A stretch of DNA of 64,000 nucleotides from Blastobasis lacticolella (GCA_905147135.1 LR990068.1:144001-208000), one strand, 5' to 3'; numbered from the stretch's first letter, positions 32,941-43,951 are shown. Program-made: numbers and translations. Notes: generated by a model from the sequence alone, not told the origin.

Positions 32941-34410
32941 ATGGCAGAAAAAAGAAAGCGAGGTCAAAACTTCACAATGAAAGATAAAGATAAATTAGTG
33001 AAATTGTTGCTTAACCATAAATAAACAATATAAAATAAAAAAACGGATGGGGCTACAAATGAGGCTAAATTGAAGGCTTGGACCCAAGTCACAGACATGT
33101 TCAATTCAAGCGCCTTACTACCAAGGTTAGTATTGTCGTTAATTATTTACTAGATGCTCAGTCCGGCAAACTCTGTTTATAAAATTTGCCTTTGAATAAA
33201 CTTCTTTTGTTATCATATCAGGTCCAAAGAATCGTTAATGAAAGCCTGGGAGAAGATGAAAAGTGAAAGTAAGATTTACTGCTCCCAGGCAAAGCGCAGC
33301 CGTATCCAAACTGGGGGTGGGCCACCAGAGGTAAAAGTGAACCCCATATTGGAGCAAGTATCTGTGATACTTGGCCGTGGCTGCACAGGCATCTTAGGGG
33401 TGCCTGACAGCGACAGTGATGTGCCAATTCCAATCCCAAACATATTGGAACCACAATTGGTGGAAATAGAAGAAATTGAATATTTTGAGGATAACAAAGA
33501 AAATGAACCGATTCAAGCACCCGGTCCCGGCCCCAGTACAGCACAAGCACAGATACCAATAAATGTAAATGTAAGTAAAATACGAAAACATTTTTTGTGT
33601 ACAGTTGTTCTAAGAACAATTTAAGTTGATGTTTTTATGAATTTTGAATTAATTGTTATTATGAATGTTTAACATTTTTCTCTGTTTCAAATTAACTATC
33701 TTTGCTGCAGGCTAACAAGAACACACCCTTGTGGTCACGCAGGCGACCACAGCAATCCGCCCAAAATGAAAGAACCGAGGCAATGGCGACACTATGCAGC
33801 AGTTATAAAGATGTAAATAATAAAAAAATGGATATTGAAAACTTAAAACTGCAACTTCTTGAGGAAGAGTTGCAGCACAAGCGTAAATTTTACAATTTTC
33901 AATTGCAAATAGCGCAATGTGATCTAAAAATAAAACAAGAAGTTTTAAAGAAACTTGCAGGTAAAATGCTTTTATTACTTATAACATTTCAAAATATTGG
34001 GTCACTTGTTCTCTTCTATACCCATACACAGCATCATCAGATGGCCTTGTCCGAGGAATGTGCCCCTCGGTTATCAACGCCTCTATGTTTGGTATTGTAC
34101 CATCATCTACCGCTTCATTCTCTTTTCTAATTATGCATAAGTTATGGAGTATGCTGCAAGCAATAATTACTTTTATAGCAGTTTCCAGTTTCAGGCGTAT
34201 CCCTAAAGCTAAGACTGGAAACCTGCGTTTTAGCACTCCATACTGTCGGTCCACTGTATTTCGGGTCTTAATGTGAGCTTCATTATATAGTCGCTGGCCA
34301 CGAGTTGTGGGGTTTAAATATGGAGTTAGAAGATGAGACTGAAATAAATTTAAAACACATAATTTTTATTTTCAGGTGGTGAAATGCCATCGACTTCTAC
34401 AACAGAATAA
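32941..34410 (+). pseudogene. Harbinger Myb/SANT-like protein gene, two nonsense codons
   Basis: Four exons fit with GT-AG introns and consistent phase: 32941-33125, 33222-33570, 33711-33960 and 34376-34410. Exon 1 (start ATG 32941) is a Myb/SANT-like helix domain with KDKDKLVKLLLNHK and, after two TAA codons (33022, 33031), NKKTDGATNEAKLKAWTQV. Exon 2 finishes the domain (ESLMKAWEKMKSE) and has an acidic, Pro-rich middle. Exon 3 is a Lys/Glu/Leu-rich coiled coil (IENLKLQLLEEELQHKRKF). Exon 4 codes about ten residues to a TAA at 34408. In this superfamily the Myb-like partner helps carry the transposase to the nucleus and to the ends. Intron 3 contains the last exon of the transposase on the opposite strand. 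Confidence 0.8.
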
Positions 34411-35828
34411 AACATAACTGTATTTTTATATTAATAAATAATTAATACTACTAATTATAATTGTACTAAGTATTATCTGACTTATTTTTACCTTCAATGG
34501 GTATCCACTATCTCCTAATAAATAAGCTCCTCTGTAATCACCTCTTTCAAATTTAGAATATCTGGAACTCATTTGATATATGCTTGAGTCATGTGTGGAT
34601 CCAGGCCATCGTGTTACAATGTCATTTATTAATAAATTTGAAGAGGTAATTGTTTGCACATTTATAGACATATATGACTTTCGATTGCGAAACAATTCTG
34701 CATCATCTCCACCTAGAAATGTAAAATTCCAAAACAGTTTTTGTTAAACAATTACATAACAAACCAAATTATTAATCAAATTATGTGTTATATAATTGTT
34801 AAATTATATATTAGAAACATTTAAAATATTTATTGTTACCTGGTGACTGTATTTTAATATGTGTGCAATCAATACAACCCAATACATTGGGAAAACGTGC
34901 TATTTTATAAAATTCTCTTTTCTGATATGCCTGATCTTGGTCCGATTCTGGAAATTTAATGAACTCATCACGTAGGGTGATGATGGCTTCTGAAACCTTC
35001 TTCACAATTCTGCTGCAAGTGGCTATACTATTACCTCCAAAGTCTGCTATAGTTATAAGATGACTTCCTGTAGCATAGAACCTAAGCGCACACAGAAGTT
35101 GCTTTATTGGGGGCAGCGAATTGTTTCTATAAAATCAAAGACAAGGAGCACCATTATAAGATATACCTACACATAAAATACCCATACCCCTGTGGGATAA
35201 CGGCATTAATGTATATACTTAAGAAGGTGGACATGTACCTAGTAGGTTTCAAGTTTTAACCCAAGTCATCAACTTGGCGTTTATGTCCCGGTTGTGATCT
35301 CGCGCACGAGGGCCCGAGGTCCGCCTTGACCATGATCCAGACTTTGGCAGATCAGATAATTACAGTGGAGCGACTACCATCTGACTTCCGTGACCCTGCT
35401 ACCAGGGGAACCTGACCAGATTAGATCATGGTTACACATTCAGTCGCCTGGTTTCATTACGATGTTTTCCTCACCGTAAGAGCATTGGTTAGAATTCAAA
35501 ATTGGTACATGGCCTCTCGCTTACGAGTCGGATACCTTAACTCCTATCAAGTTTTAACCCAAGTTTATTATAAAATATAAATGAGAAGTAGTTACTAGGT
35601 TACCTGTTATCTGGATATTCTAAATATTGTTCTATTTTTTTCAAGCAAAAACATGACACTTTGCTTAGATAATCTAAAGCGGTTAAAAAAGTCATTTTCG
35701 TCATATTTCGCGAAAAAATCAGGTCTCTCACGGTATAAACGCCTCCGAGTAAATAAATGAGGCCTTTGTATCATTTCGACGGCCTCAATACTGTCAATAG
35801 CGTCCAAATAATCAAAAATATCTTGCAT
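33979..35828 (-). pseudogene. Harbinger DDE transposase gene, one frameshift
   Basis: Four exons on the minus strand: 35828-35604, 35126-34840, 34712-34492 and 34338-33979, with GT-AG introns and matching phases, giving about 363 residues. Exon 1 holds the helical N-terminus (FNRFRLSKQSVMFLLE). Exon 2 has NVLGCIDCTHIKI (first catalytic Asp). Exon 3 has VTRWPGSTHDSSIY (second Asp) and GDSGYPL. Exon 4 has YNEAHIKTRNTVDRQYGVLK (catalytic Glu). A T7 run at 35635-35641 (A7 in the coding strand) adds one base and shifts the frame 30 bp before the first splice site. If that base is an error, the gene is intact. Intron 1 contains a SINE. Confidence 0.88.
35267..35547. mobile_element. SINE with 17-bp target duplication in transposase intron 1
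   Basis: The 281-bp insert is flanked by the direct repeat CAAGTTTTAACCCAAGT at 35250-35266 and 35548-35564. Inside are 'gcgtttatgtcccggttgtg', 'ttgaccatgatccag', 'tgaccctgctaccagggg' and 'tttcattacgatgttttcct', words I associate with lepidopteran SINEs. The first 80 bp recur at 61305-61385. A long perfect duplication shows LINE-machinery mobilisation after the Harbinger element was in place or active. Confidence 0.8.
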
Positions 35829-36407
35829 TTCGCACAAATAATAAAAACTTTTCTTTGAAAAACGGTCACCTAAGTTTTAAGGGCCCGACATTTGGCCTCC
35901 TAAATTTAGGGGGTTACTTAAGACGCTAGGAAACCCTTTAACATTGGTGAAAACGAAATTTCTTTTAAGTGGCCCTTAAAATACGTTAAGTGTCACCTAA
36001 AATTTAGGGATTGTTGGTGAAATCGGGCATTTGTCTTGTGGACAATGCCTAAATACTTAACTAACGCTTAACACCTATGGCCTAGCTCAGCGGTTCTACC
36101 GCGGGTGTTACCCGGGTTCCCCGTTACATTTCTCTCCCTAACGGATACGGATCTAGACGGTTCCCGACCCACCGACGTTCATTTACCACGGGGTGACCAC
36201 GACGGAGCGGATAGTTTCTCCCGTATTCTAAGTCGCGACTGATAAGGTAATTTCCCCGGACGCGTTTACTATACGGAAATTTAACGGGCGCGGATTGAGG
36301 GCTAGCGCGGGCTAAGTCCTATCCCTAATTATCCCGGTCTCGGTTTGACTACGCGGGTTGAGCCTAAGTCCTAGTCTAGTCTAGTTCGGATCCCCCCTCT
36401 AAGCAAA

Positions 36408-36640
36408 ACTGTCTACTCGGCGACCCCAAGCCGACAGTCAATATACCTGGTTAGGTCCCTTCCTCCGGGATCACCAGTTCCTAATTCCCCAGTCGTTCCC
36501 TATCCCCCACCTAATCCCCCCCTAAGCCCAACTGTCTACTCGGCGACCCCAAGCCGACAGTCAAGATACCTGGTTGGACTCCTTCCTCCGGGATCACCAG
36601 TACCTCGTCGTCTCGGCAACCCCAAGCCGACGGAAACTAT
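36408..36640. repeat. Internal tandem repeat of the gypsy LTR
   Basis: 'actgtctactcggcgacccc...aagccgacagtca..atacctggtt' occurs at about 36408 and 36530 (period about 122 bp), each followed by 'ccttcctccgggatcaccag'. A partial third copy starts at about 36611. A second repeat, 'cgttagcgcgatgca', occurs at 36738 and 36796. Such repeats in an LTR often act as regulatory blocks; here that is only inference. Confidence 0.8.
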
Positions 36641-36889
36641 ATACTCAAAAACCGGATGCGAACCTAAGGCCGGTACCGTTAGAACTGACTTCACATCCTG
36701 GGCTCGAGCCTCTTGAGTGGACATCGGGTGCGGGTCGTTAGCGCGATGCAGAGTCGGTCGTCCCTTGGACTGCCGTTGTTTCATCGGTCCGTCCCGTTAG
36801 CGCGATGCAGGATCATGCACCGGTGACGCGGCCTTGCTGCTGGGCGTGGGAGGGGCGGTGTAACGCTTCGTTACAAGAGTAATAAATAA

Positions 36890-37085
36890 ATCTAAATCTA
36901 ATACAAATTTGACGATGGTGCAATGGTACATCATCCAAAAGGATCGGAATCATGTCTCTTAGCATTTCCAAGAAGGCGTCACCATTAAGTCCTCCTTCAA
37001 TAAAATGAGGTCCAATGATGGTATCATTTATTACCTATGCCAGCCCAAACTTTCCCATGTAACTTTGTTTGCTATTTTTGCCTAT
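36890..37085 (-). pseudogene. Tc1/mariner-superfamily transposase fragment, 5' half
   Basis: Reading leftward from about 37080, KVWAGI is followed after a frame change by IIGPHFIEGGLNGDAFLEML and then LLDDVPLHHRQI. This VWAGI...GP...LNG..YL block precedes the HDGAPAH block in Tc1/mariner-type transposases. That next block is found at 31166-31322, across the gypsy LTR that begins at 36875. Confidence 0.6.
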
Positions 37086-37204
37086 CCTATAATATAATAA
37101 CTTATCTAATATGTGTGTTTAAATATGCTTATCCTTACCTGAATAAATAGCTATTCATATTTAACTAATATGGCCTATTTTTATTTCATTAAGCTCCACC
37201 CTTA

Positions 37205-37502
37205 AGGTGCATTTTCATTGGTCGATAAATCGGTCGCTAGCCCGAATTCGGGGACTTCTCGAATGCGGGCTAACGACCAATGAAATTCATCAATCGATAA
37301 CTCGGTCGATACAAATTATTCGGGGACTCCCTCATAGCACCTCGGTCATTAGACGTCATCAGTCAACACGGTTCATTTGCACCTTGCGTGCGGACGCTAA
37401 CGACCAATGTAAACGGTTCCCCGCACGCGGGCCCTATGGCATGCGTTACAGAAATCCCCCGCACCCCGCTTACGGGCGCTAACGACCAATGAAAATGCGC
37501 CT
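37205..37502. mobile_element. MITE with internal repeats, copy 2 (inverted)
   Basis: A 298-bp element in opposite orientation to 14098-14453. The ends read AGGTGCATTTTCATTGGTCG and AGGCGCATTTTCATTGGTCG, with TTA on both sides (37202-37204, 37503-37505). Internal blocks such as 'cggtcattagacgtcatcagtcaacacgg' and 'ctagcccgaattcgggg' match copy 1 in reverse. The 91-codon plus frame is not a gene. Confidence 0.85.
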
Positions 37503-37710
37503 TTAGTTTACGATAAAATACTAGGCCACCATCATTAATTTTTTCTAAATACATAAATGAACACCCGAGATCTAGGCACTCTATACACCCTTTCTAACAA
37601 GTGCGAGAATATGCTTGTACATGTCTATACTACAAGATAGGTAAAGCAATAAGAGAAGAGAAAAAAACTTCAAAGGAAAACAAAATTCAAGTTGAAATGA
37701 AAATAATACC

Positions 37711-38315
37711 TTAGCGAATAACCTTCTTTCTATCACGCTGACTTTTCTTTATAGACGCATCTGAATACTTTTCGGGTGCACAGGCTTGAGGCTGAGCTGC
37801 TGTTGGAGACGTGCTAATGTTAGGCAGCCGGGGACTTGCAATGTCTCCTGTAGGGTTGGTGTCTTCTTTGAGATGTTCCGCTATGAGAGCGTCCAACTCC
37901 GCCACAGTGAACACCCGTCTGATACCGCCCGAAGGAAGTGTCACAACAACATTGCCCCTGAGGTCCAGACACGGCTCATATTGAAGTGATGACGAGCCGT
38001 TAAGAAGATTGTCTGACGAGTATTCGTTAGAAACTCATGAAAAACATAGCCAGTGCCTTTGAGTTTGGTTTTATTAGATCACGCAGCAGCACGAACAGTG
38101 AAATCCGCAAAACGAATCAAGATCGGACGGGTGCCAGTTTTATTCTCCGATTGACGTCCCAACCGATGGCAGGAGCGAGTAGACTGTGGAGACACATTGA
38201 TTAATTGTAATTGGTGCTGTCATACACTGACCACAGTGGTGGCAATCCTCTTTTTCTTGGATACCGCTGAAGAGGAGGTATTTCCTTCTATGTCTAGACT
38301 CGATATCATCAACAA
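37711..38315 (-). pseudogene. LINE ORF1-like protein fragment
   Basis: Reading leftward from 38315 across several frame changes: VDDIESRHRRKYLLFSG, then IRFADFTVRAA, TKLKGTGYVFHEFLT, and the final open piece 37944-37711 with GGIRRVFTVAELDALIAEH. The order (coiled-coil end, RRK.LL.G, RPI..RF, K..L..TG...HEFLT, then a short C-terminal RV....ELD block) fits ORF1 proteins of lepidopteran LINEs as I remember them. At least two stops and two shifts are present. The matching N-terminus may be the piece at 45366-45575. Confidence 0.55.
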
Positions 38316-38351
38316 TATACAGGATCTTTCTTTGCTTTATGTAATACTTAC

Positions 38352-38485
38352 GGTTCTGAGGACTTCTGTTTAAACGTTGTTTTCAACATGTTGACACTTT
38401 TATTCTCAATTTTTCCACCTTTATTAGTTTATTATGGGCATCTTAGGATCTAGCCCTTCAGGCTCTGATTGCTCATCATTCTTTC
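38352..38485 (-). other. Exon-like segment, paralogue of 44514-44645
   Basis: On the minus strand a 134-bp stretch is preceded by TTTTCCAG and followed by GTAAGTATT. It reads RNDEQ-like KNDEQSEPEGLDPKMPII before a one-base shift. Its partner at 44645-44514 has the same acceptor and donor and a similar reading. The two share similarity for about 200 bp, including intron-like flank. Function unknown. Confidence 0.4.
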
Positions 38486-38830
38486 CTGGAAAATATGTTA
38501 CTTCTGAATTTGATGTAACTACGTTTTTACTAATGTGTTTAAAATAACAACATAAATAACAATTACTTCAATTATAGTACCTACATACTATAAATGTTCC
38601 AACTTTGTAAATACCTATTACTTATCCAATTTATTACTTGTCCAATTGTAAATATATTAATATTTTCTAACTATTTAAGACATATTTAACAATTTAATGA
38701 ATAACTTGGTACAAAACCATAAGTATGTACACAATTTATTACTTAACCTTTGTTTATGCATAATACTTAGTTTTAAGTTTAAAATTGCAGTGCCCGTAAG
38801 GGTTCATAATGTTAATGTAACTTATGAAGC

Positions 38831-38858
38831 AATAAATAAATAAATAAATAAATAAATA
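38831..38858. repeat. AATA microsatellite
   Basis: Seven AATA-type units; it follows 'gtaacttatgaagc' and could be the 3' tail of a short plus-strand LINE fragment (about 38700-38860), which has no coding part. Confidence 0.6.
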
Positions 38859-39305
38859 TATTATAATAGTATGTAGGGTTTTGCCTTGACTTACTTTTTT
38901 TTTTTCTTTTATTTGAGGATCACTAACAATTTATGCACTCATACATTAATATGTAATGTAGTATTACACAGAATTTTACTTACAAACTTAGCTAAGTGCT
39001 AAATTACTTAAAAGTGACCACAGCATGCATTTCTATTTAACAGTATCTAAATAAATGTTAAAAAAAAATTGTGAAATATTGTAACATAAGCACAATACGC
39101 TATAAGCAAATGATATTATTAAAACACAAATTGACAATGTTTTTAAACAAAAGAGAAATTAACTATTAAAACCATTAACAGAATATGAGTAGTCACTATA
39201 AAAACATAAAATTAAAAATTTAGCTTACAACAACGAGGCTTTTTTTTTTATTGTTTTGAGACTGAGAAGCAAAACAATCAAAGTTGCTGAAACTAATTAA
39301 AATAT

Positions 39306-42143
39306 TTAACTTTCTGTATATGAATGGTGAATTAACTGCGCGTAAAACTTGCTCACAGAATCAAAATGAATGTCAACCATATGACTATGTTCATTTAAAA
39401 GTTTACATAATCTAGGAACGGGGGAGCTTGCACCTAAAATTGTTCTACGTGCTGGAGGAACTAAGGGTGTAATTGGGTTACGAGGAACTCTTACTGGCGC
39501 GCGAAAACGAAATTCGACTAATAATTGTGAACAGTCAACCTTACCCCTGAATAATTTAAATAGAAACAACATGTCCATAATATCTCTACGCTGTGATAAG
39601 GAAAGTATCTTAAAATATTCAAGCCTGCTTTTGTAGGACACAATTTTCTTTGCCTTGCCAGTAGCAAATGCGAGATGCTACAGAAATCGCTTCTGCACTC
39701 GTTCCAAACGCAATGAGTGTGTGGCATAATGCGGACGCCAAACAACACTACAATACTCTGTGATACTCCTAACAAGACTATTGAATAATAATACTTTGGT
39801 CTTTACTGTGCGAAATAATTTGCAGTTCCTTATTACGAAACCCAACATTTTCGAAGCCTTTTTAATTACATTTTCGATATGTGGAACAAACGTTAGTTTC
39901 CTGTCATAAAACACACCCAAGTCTCTCACCCCTTCTAATTCCTTAATTATATTTGTTCCTATGTGGTACTCAGAATTTATCATACTCAAATTTCTTGAAA
40001 ATTTTACATGAGAGCATTTATTATGGTTAAGCTGCATTTTATTATGTATACACCACTGAACAAGTCTATCCAGATCCGACTGTAACAATAAAGAATCCTC
40101 CGCGGACTTTATCACCTTTGCAAATTTTAAATCGTCAGCATACATGTATGATTTTGAGAAATGAAAACAATCGGGAATATCATTGACGAATATATTAAAC
40201 AAAACAGGACCCAAATGCGAGCCCTGTGGCACACCAGATGTTATGCACCTTGTCCCAGATTTAAAACCATTAACTACTACATAAAAAACACGCTGATCAA
40301 GATAGGAGTTTAACCAAGTCAATAATGTGCCACATATTCCATATAGAGCCAATTTGTGATTTAGAATTTTGTGTGATACTTTGTCAAAAGCTTTACTAAA
40401 ATCAGTGTATATTACATAATATTGTTTCCCACCATCCAAAGCCTCGACTAGTGACTCCGTAAAGGCAACTAGATTAGTACACGTTGATCTTGATTTAACA
40501 AAACCAAGTTGAGCGTCACTGATATAGTGTCTAAAGTGAGCATGTAAGAGCTTACAAATTATGGAATCAAAAATTTTTGCAAATATTGACAAAACGGAAA
40601 CAGGTCTGTAATTAGCAACAAAATCTTTGCTTTCTGATTTGTGAATGGGAACCACTTTAGCTACCTTCCACAGTGACGGAAATACCCCAGTAACCAAAGA
40701 TTTATTGTACATGATTAGTAAGGGCGCAACCAGAGCCGATGCACAAGAAGCTATGAAGATAGGTGGTATTCCATCTGGCCCAGCTCCCTTATTGCAATTA
40801 ACTTTTTTAAGTAATTCATATAACGTCTCCTGATCAACCACAGGTGCAGACAAAGACATACTGTTCGTGTGCAAGAAATTATACGAATCAAAGTCATTGT
40901 CCAAATCTCTGTCATCTTCAGGGCTGTAAACTGATGCAAAATACTTGGCAAAGAGGTCACATACTTCAGATCCCACCGCAGTCTTCATCGTGCCATCGGA
41001 CATCAAACCAGGGTACGCACTAGACCCGCCACGCTTCGCCTTAACGTGAGACCAGAACAACTTAGGATTCTTCTTAACATTGTGCTCTATATTTTGAATA
41101 TAATTATTGTAGCATTCAGTGGCGACATGCTCACACCGTTTACTCATCAATTGTAATTCAATATGATCCATAGGATTGTGAAATTTTTTATATCTCATTC
41201 TAATTTTATTCTTTTCCTTTAACATTTTTATAAGACCTTTGTTAAACCACGGTGGAAACTTGTTGTTTTTAGGCTTACTTAATGGAACATGATCCTGAAT
41301 TATTGAGTTTAGTACTTCATAAAAAGCATTGATCATATCATTAACGTCGTTGTACTCTGAGAAGATCTCACTCCAATCAATCTGATTCAGTAACTTACAA
41401 ATAACCTCATAATCCGCTCGATAAAAATTACGTTTAGAACTTATCATATTATAAGGTAAAGAAATCTCAGCACTTAGCAACAAAACGAAATCTAAGGGTG
41501 GGTGTATAAGTTCCACATTAATCAAAGGCGTTGCCGCGAAGTTCACCGTACAAGAGCTCAGTGTAGTTAGTATAAGGTCTAGAATACGATCAGTATAAGT
41601 AACATTACTTTGTACAAGTTTGTTTACGTTCACAAAATCTAACAAAGCTTGACAAGTATAAGACAATCTACTGCTTCCAGCAGTGGTGTCAATTAATTTC
41701 CAGTCTATAGCACTCAAATTAAAATCCCCAACAATGCATACATCTGAATCGATCACTTCAAAAACCGAATTACAGTGTGAAATAAAATTATCCAGTAATG
41801 AACGACTTACGGGTGGCGGCAAATAAACGGCACAGAGAGCCAGACGACAACGTCCACTTGACGGTGAATCATTAAGAGTTACCCACAGGTCTTCACAACT
41901 GCTTTCCCAATTCACAACGCGCTTAGAATGAAATTCTCTTTTTACTGCTATCAACACCCCGCCACCGTCCTTTCCACTATGGAACCCAGAGCCCTCTCTA
42001 TCCTTCCTGTAAACCTCATACCTATTATCAAACAGCTCACCATTTAGGACTGAACTATTAAGCCAGGTCTCAGTTAATATTATGACGTCATAGTCGAGAA
42101 TGCGCCTTGTTGTATTTAATAGTTGAAGCCAGAAAGAGATCAC
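39306..42143 (-). pseudogene. LINE ORF2 (endonuclease-RT), copy A
   Basis: An 821-codon frame (42143-39678) continues in frame past a single TAG (39680-39678) to a stop at 39306. The N-terminus is truncated: coding similarity starts at YDVIILTETWL, so the first endonuclease motif is lost. IVGDFNLSAIDW (near 145) is present. RT motifs are VANYRPVSVL, YTDFSKAFDKVSH (motif A), GVPQGSHLGPVLFN and MYADDLKFAK (catalytic Asp pair). The C-terminal part after the stop has LARQ-type basic sequence ending near HHSYTES. Jockey/CR1-type by motif. The duplicate at 47210-49983 differs by a few residues (for example T/M in FAATPLINVE). Confidence 0.88.
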
Positions 42144-43951
42144 GTTTCATTGGTGAGACAAACTGTGTCACTATAGATTTAGGGCGAGTATTTGCAGGAT
42201 TAATCTTTGCTATACGAGTGCAACGAATGATGTCATTATCAGCCAATGTGCAACCTACCGCAGTTCCTAGTTGCTTTACAATAGAAACCAAATTTTCATT
42301 TTTATGCTCTGGTACGCATTGGATCTCCAGGTTATTTACACGTAATTGCTGTTCTATAGCATTTAAGTGCTCGTCGGAAGAGTTCAGACAAATAGTGAGC
42401 CCATCAATCTTGCTCCTCAGTTCTATGTTCTCCTCTTGTAAAATTTTCATGACACTTTTAGCAATCCCTTGTTCTTTCTCAATTTCGTCAAATCTGTTAC
42501 TCATAAAGTTCATCGATTCCTTTACATCCTTCAGCTCTTTTTTTATGGGCTCTAGTTTCTTATGAATAACACCAATTAGGCTGATATTGAACTGCTTTAA
42601 CATATTCTCAAACTCAATTCTAATGACATCCTGTCAGTGGCGTAGCGTGCCCTTCGAGGGCCCCGTATCAATTATTGTGTAGGGGCCCCCCTAGCAGATA
42701 CCCCCAACTACGGGGGGGGGGGGGTTTAATAAGTACCTAAAATCCTAGTCTCAGCTGAAGTCAATAAATGGACTTGCATAGCAAGCTCTACATTTGTGTG
42801 ACAATAGTCTCTAACAGTCAGGTTCGCGAGGCTAGGTAATGCTAGGAATTTTTGATATATTGGCCTTTGGCTTGGCTATATTAATACCTTGCGCGATTAT
42901 AACTTATATCATTGAACGAACGAGCGCAGCGAGCTCGAAATTTTTGTAATTTATTCATTAAAACCTTGCGCGATTTAAATAAAAGAATCCGTAAAATCAG
43001 CAATATAACGATAGCGCCGGGCTATCTCGAAATTTTTTACGAGATTATATAATAAAATCAACTTCGCGAACAGTTAATGAGCGAGCGTAAGAACTCGAAA
43101 CTTCTTGATAATTTGGCTATCAAAACGTTTCATTATTAACTTGAAAACAGACAAATTCAAATATTGATTGCGTGTGAGCCAAGACGATTATGCGTGTGGG
43201 CGTGTGGGCCAAGGTATATTAGGTCCTTATGACCCGTTTAAGAAAGAACGGAGTAAGGAGTTTCTTAAGCCTTTGGTGCTACCGATAGTGCTGAAAATAT
43301 GTAATTTTCAATACGCGCACATTTTACCTAATGTTCAATGAAGTAATAAAAGAGTGCGCGTGGAGGGCACTACGTTGTCTTGTTTTTTTTTAAATAAAAA
43401 TGATAAATATCTCTTAAACGAAAGGTGAATGAAAATGGATTGTATCACTTGATTTCAATTGTCTTTTTTGCGGAGGGGCCTCCGACCCTGATCTGAAATT
43501 CTATAAAATAATTATTTTTATCGGGAAATAGGGAAAGTTTAACTGAAATTATGGACAAAGAGTTTTTGCTTACGTCCGTTTGGGGGCCCTATGGCCCGGG
43601 GGCCCCGTATAATTGATACGGCAGATACGGCGGTAGCTACGCCCCTGCATCCTGTACTATCGATTTTACTTCCTCTGCCGTTATTGCAGGAGTAGCATCC
43701 GGAGGCGAGTATAAGACAGGTCTCTTACTAACTCGATCGGTGTTAACGTTTCGAATGGGGGTGGAGTCGTCCTTCATCGACTTACCCGCCTTGTTAATGC
43801 ACTGAGGACATTTCCAATTTTTTACTATGTTCCTGTCATCTATAGCCGATATGGACAGACAAGCAAAATGATATGCCTTACCACAAGTTCAACAATTAAT
43901 CGATTTCTCATGCGAAGTGGCTTTCGCCGAGCAACATCCCCATTTAGACAT
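42090..43951 (-). pseudogene. LINE ORF1 with PHD-like finger, copy A, split by hAT
   Basis: Starts at ATG 43951 (MSKWGCCSAK). Cys and His residues follow the PHD pattern: CC, then C-x-x-C (with a TGA between, 43891-43889), YHFAC and WKCPQC. Next comes a linker ending TAEEVKSIVQD, and there the hAT element interrupts. Beyond it (42634-42090) lie a coiled coil (IKKELKDVKESMNF, RFDEIEKEQG) and an RNA-binding-like core (RVNNLEIQCVPE, VTQFVSPMKRDLFLAS). ORF1 proteins bind element RNA. The copy is inactive: nonsense codon, insertion and a deleted C-terminus. Confidence 0.7.
42635..43647. mobile_element. Non-autonomous hAT-like element in unit A only
   Basis: 1013 bp with inverted termini CAGTGGCGTAGC (left) and CAGGGGCGTAGC (right, reverse complement), flanked by the perfect 8-bp duplication CATCCTGT (42627-42634, 43648-43655). 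Unit B reads CATCCTGT once at the matching place (about 50467-50474), the exact pre-insertion site. Subterminal G/C-rich runs include a G13 run near 42713 and 'gggggccc' blocks. Inside, 'aacgagcgcagcgagctcgaa' and 'gcgagcgtaagaactcgaaac' are related repeats. No transposase coding is seen. Confidence 0.93.

Larger units (their letters stand above)
32493..36029. mobile_element. PIF/Harbinger element with both genes
   Basis: Inverted termini TGCCCGTTTTCACCAAC (left) and TGCCCGATTTCACCAAC (right, reverse complement) bound a 3537-bp element. Flanking triplets are TTA and TTT, close to the TWA target typical of the superfamily. Subterminal CACCAA, CACCTAA and CCCTAAA words recur at both ends for about 150 bp. 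It carries the two standard genes: a Myb/SANT-like DNA-binding protein (plus strand) and a DDE transposase (minus strand), with introns. Each gene has only one or two lesions, so the copy is rather recent. Confidence 0.9.
32307..36875 (-). repeat. Ty3/gypsy LTR split by a Harbinger insertion
   Basis: On the minus strand the LTR starts TGTAACGAAGCG (36875) and ends CCCGTCACA (32307), with TG...CA ends and the primer site next to it. Removing the Harbinger element (32493-36029) leaves about 1.03 kb. The part at 36030-36875 contains two internal repeat families. No second LTR is present, so this is the 5' end of a truncated element. Confidence 0.75.

Noticed and set aside
33218..33619. 133-codon minus-strand frame
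   Set aside because: Shadow of exon 2 of the Harbinger Myb-like gene, whose exon structure and coiled coil are far more convincing.
40645..40833. 62-codon plus-strand frame repeated at 48485
   Set aside because: Antisense shadow of the LINE ORF2 RT region, duplicated with it.
43889..43891. TGA in the LINE ORF1 finger as a selenocysteine codon
   Set aside because: No selenocysteine insertion element can be recognised, the residue replaces a spacer position and the rest of the element is dead.
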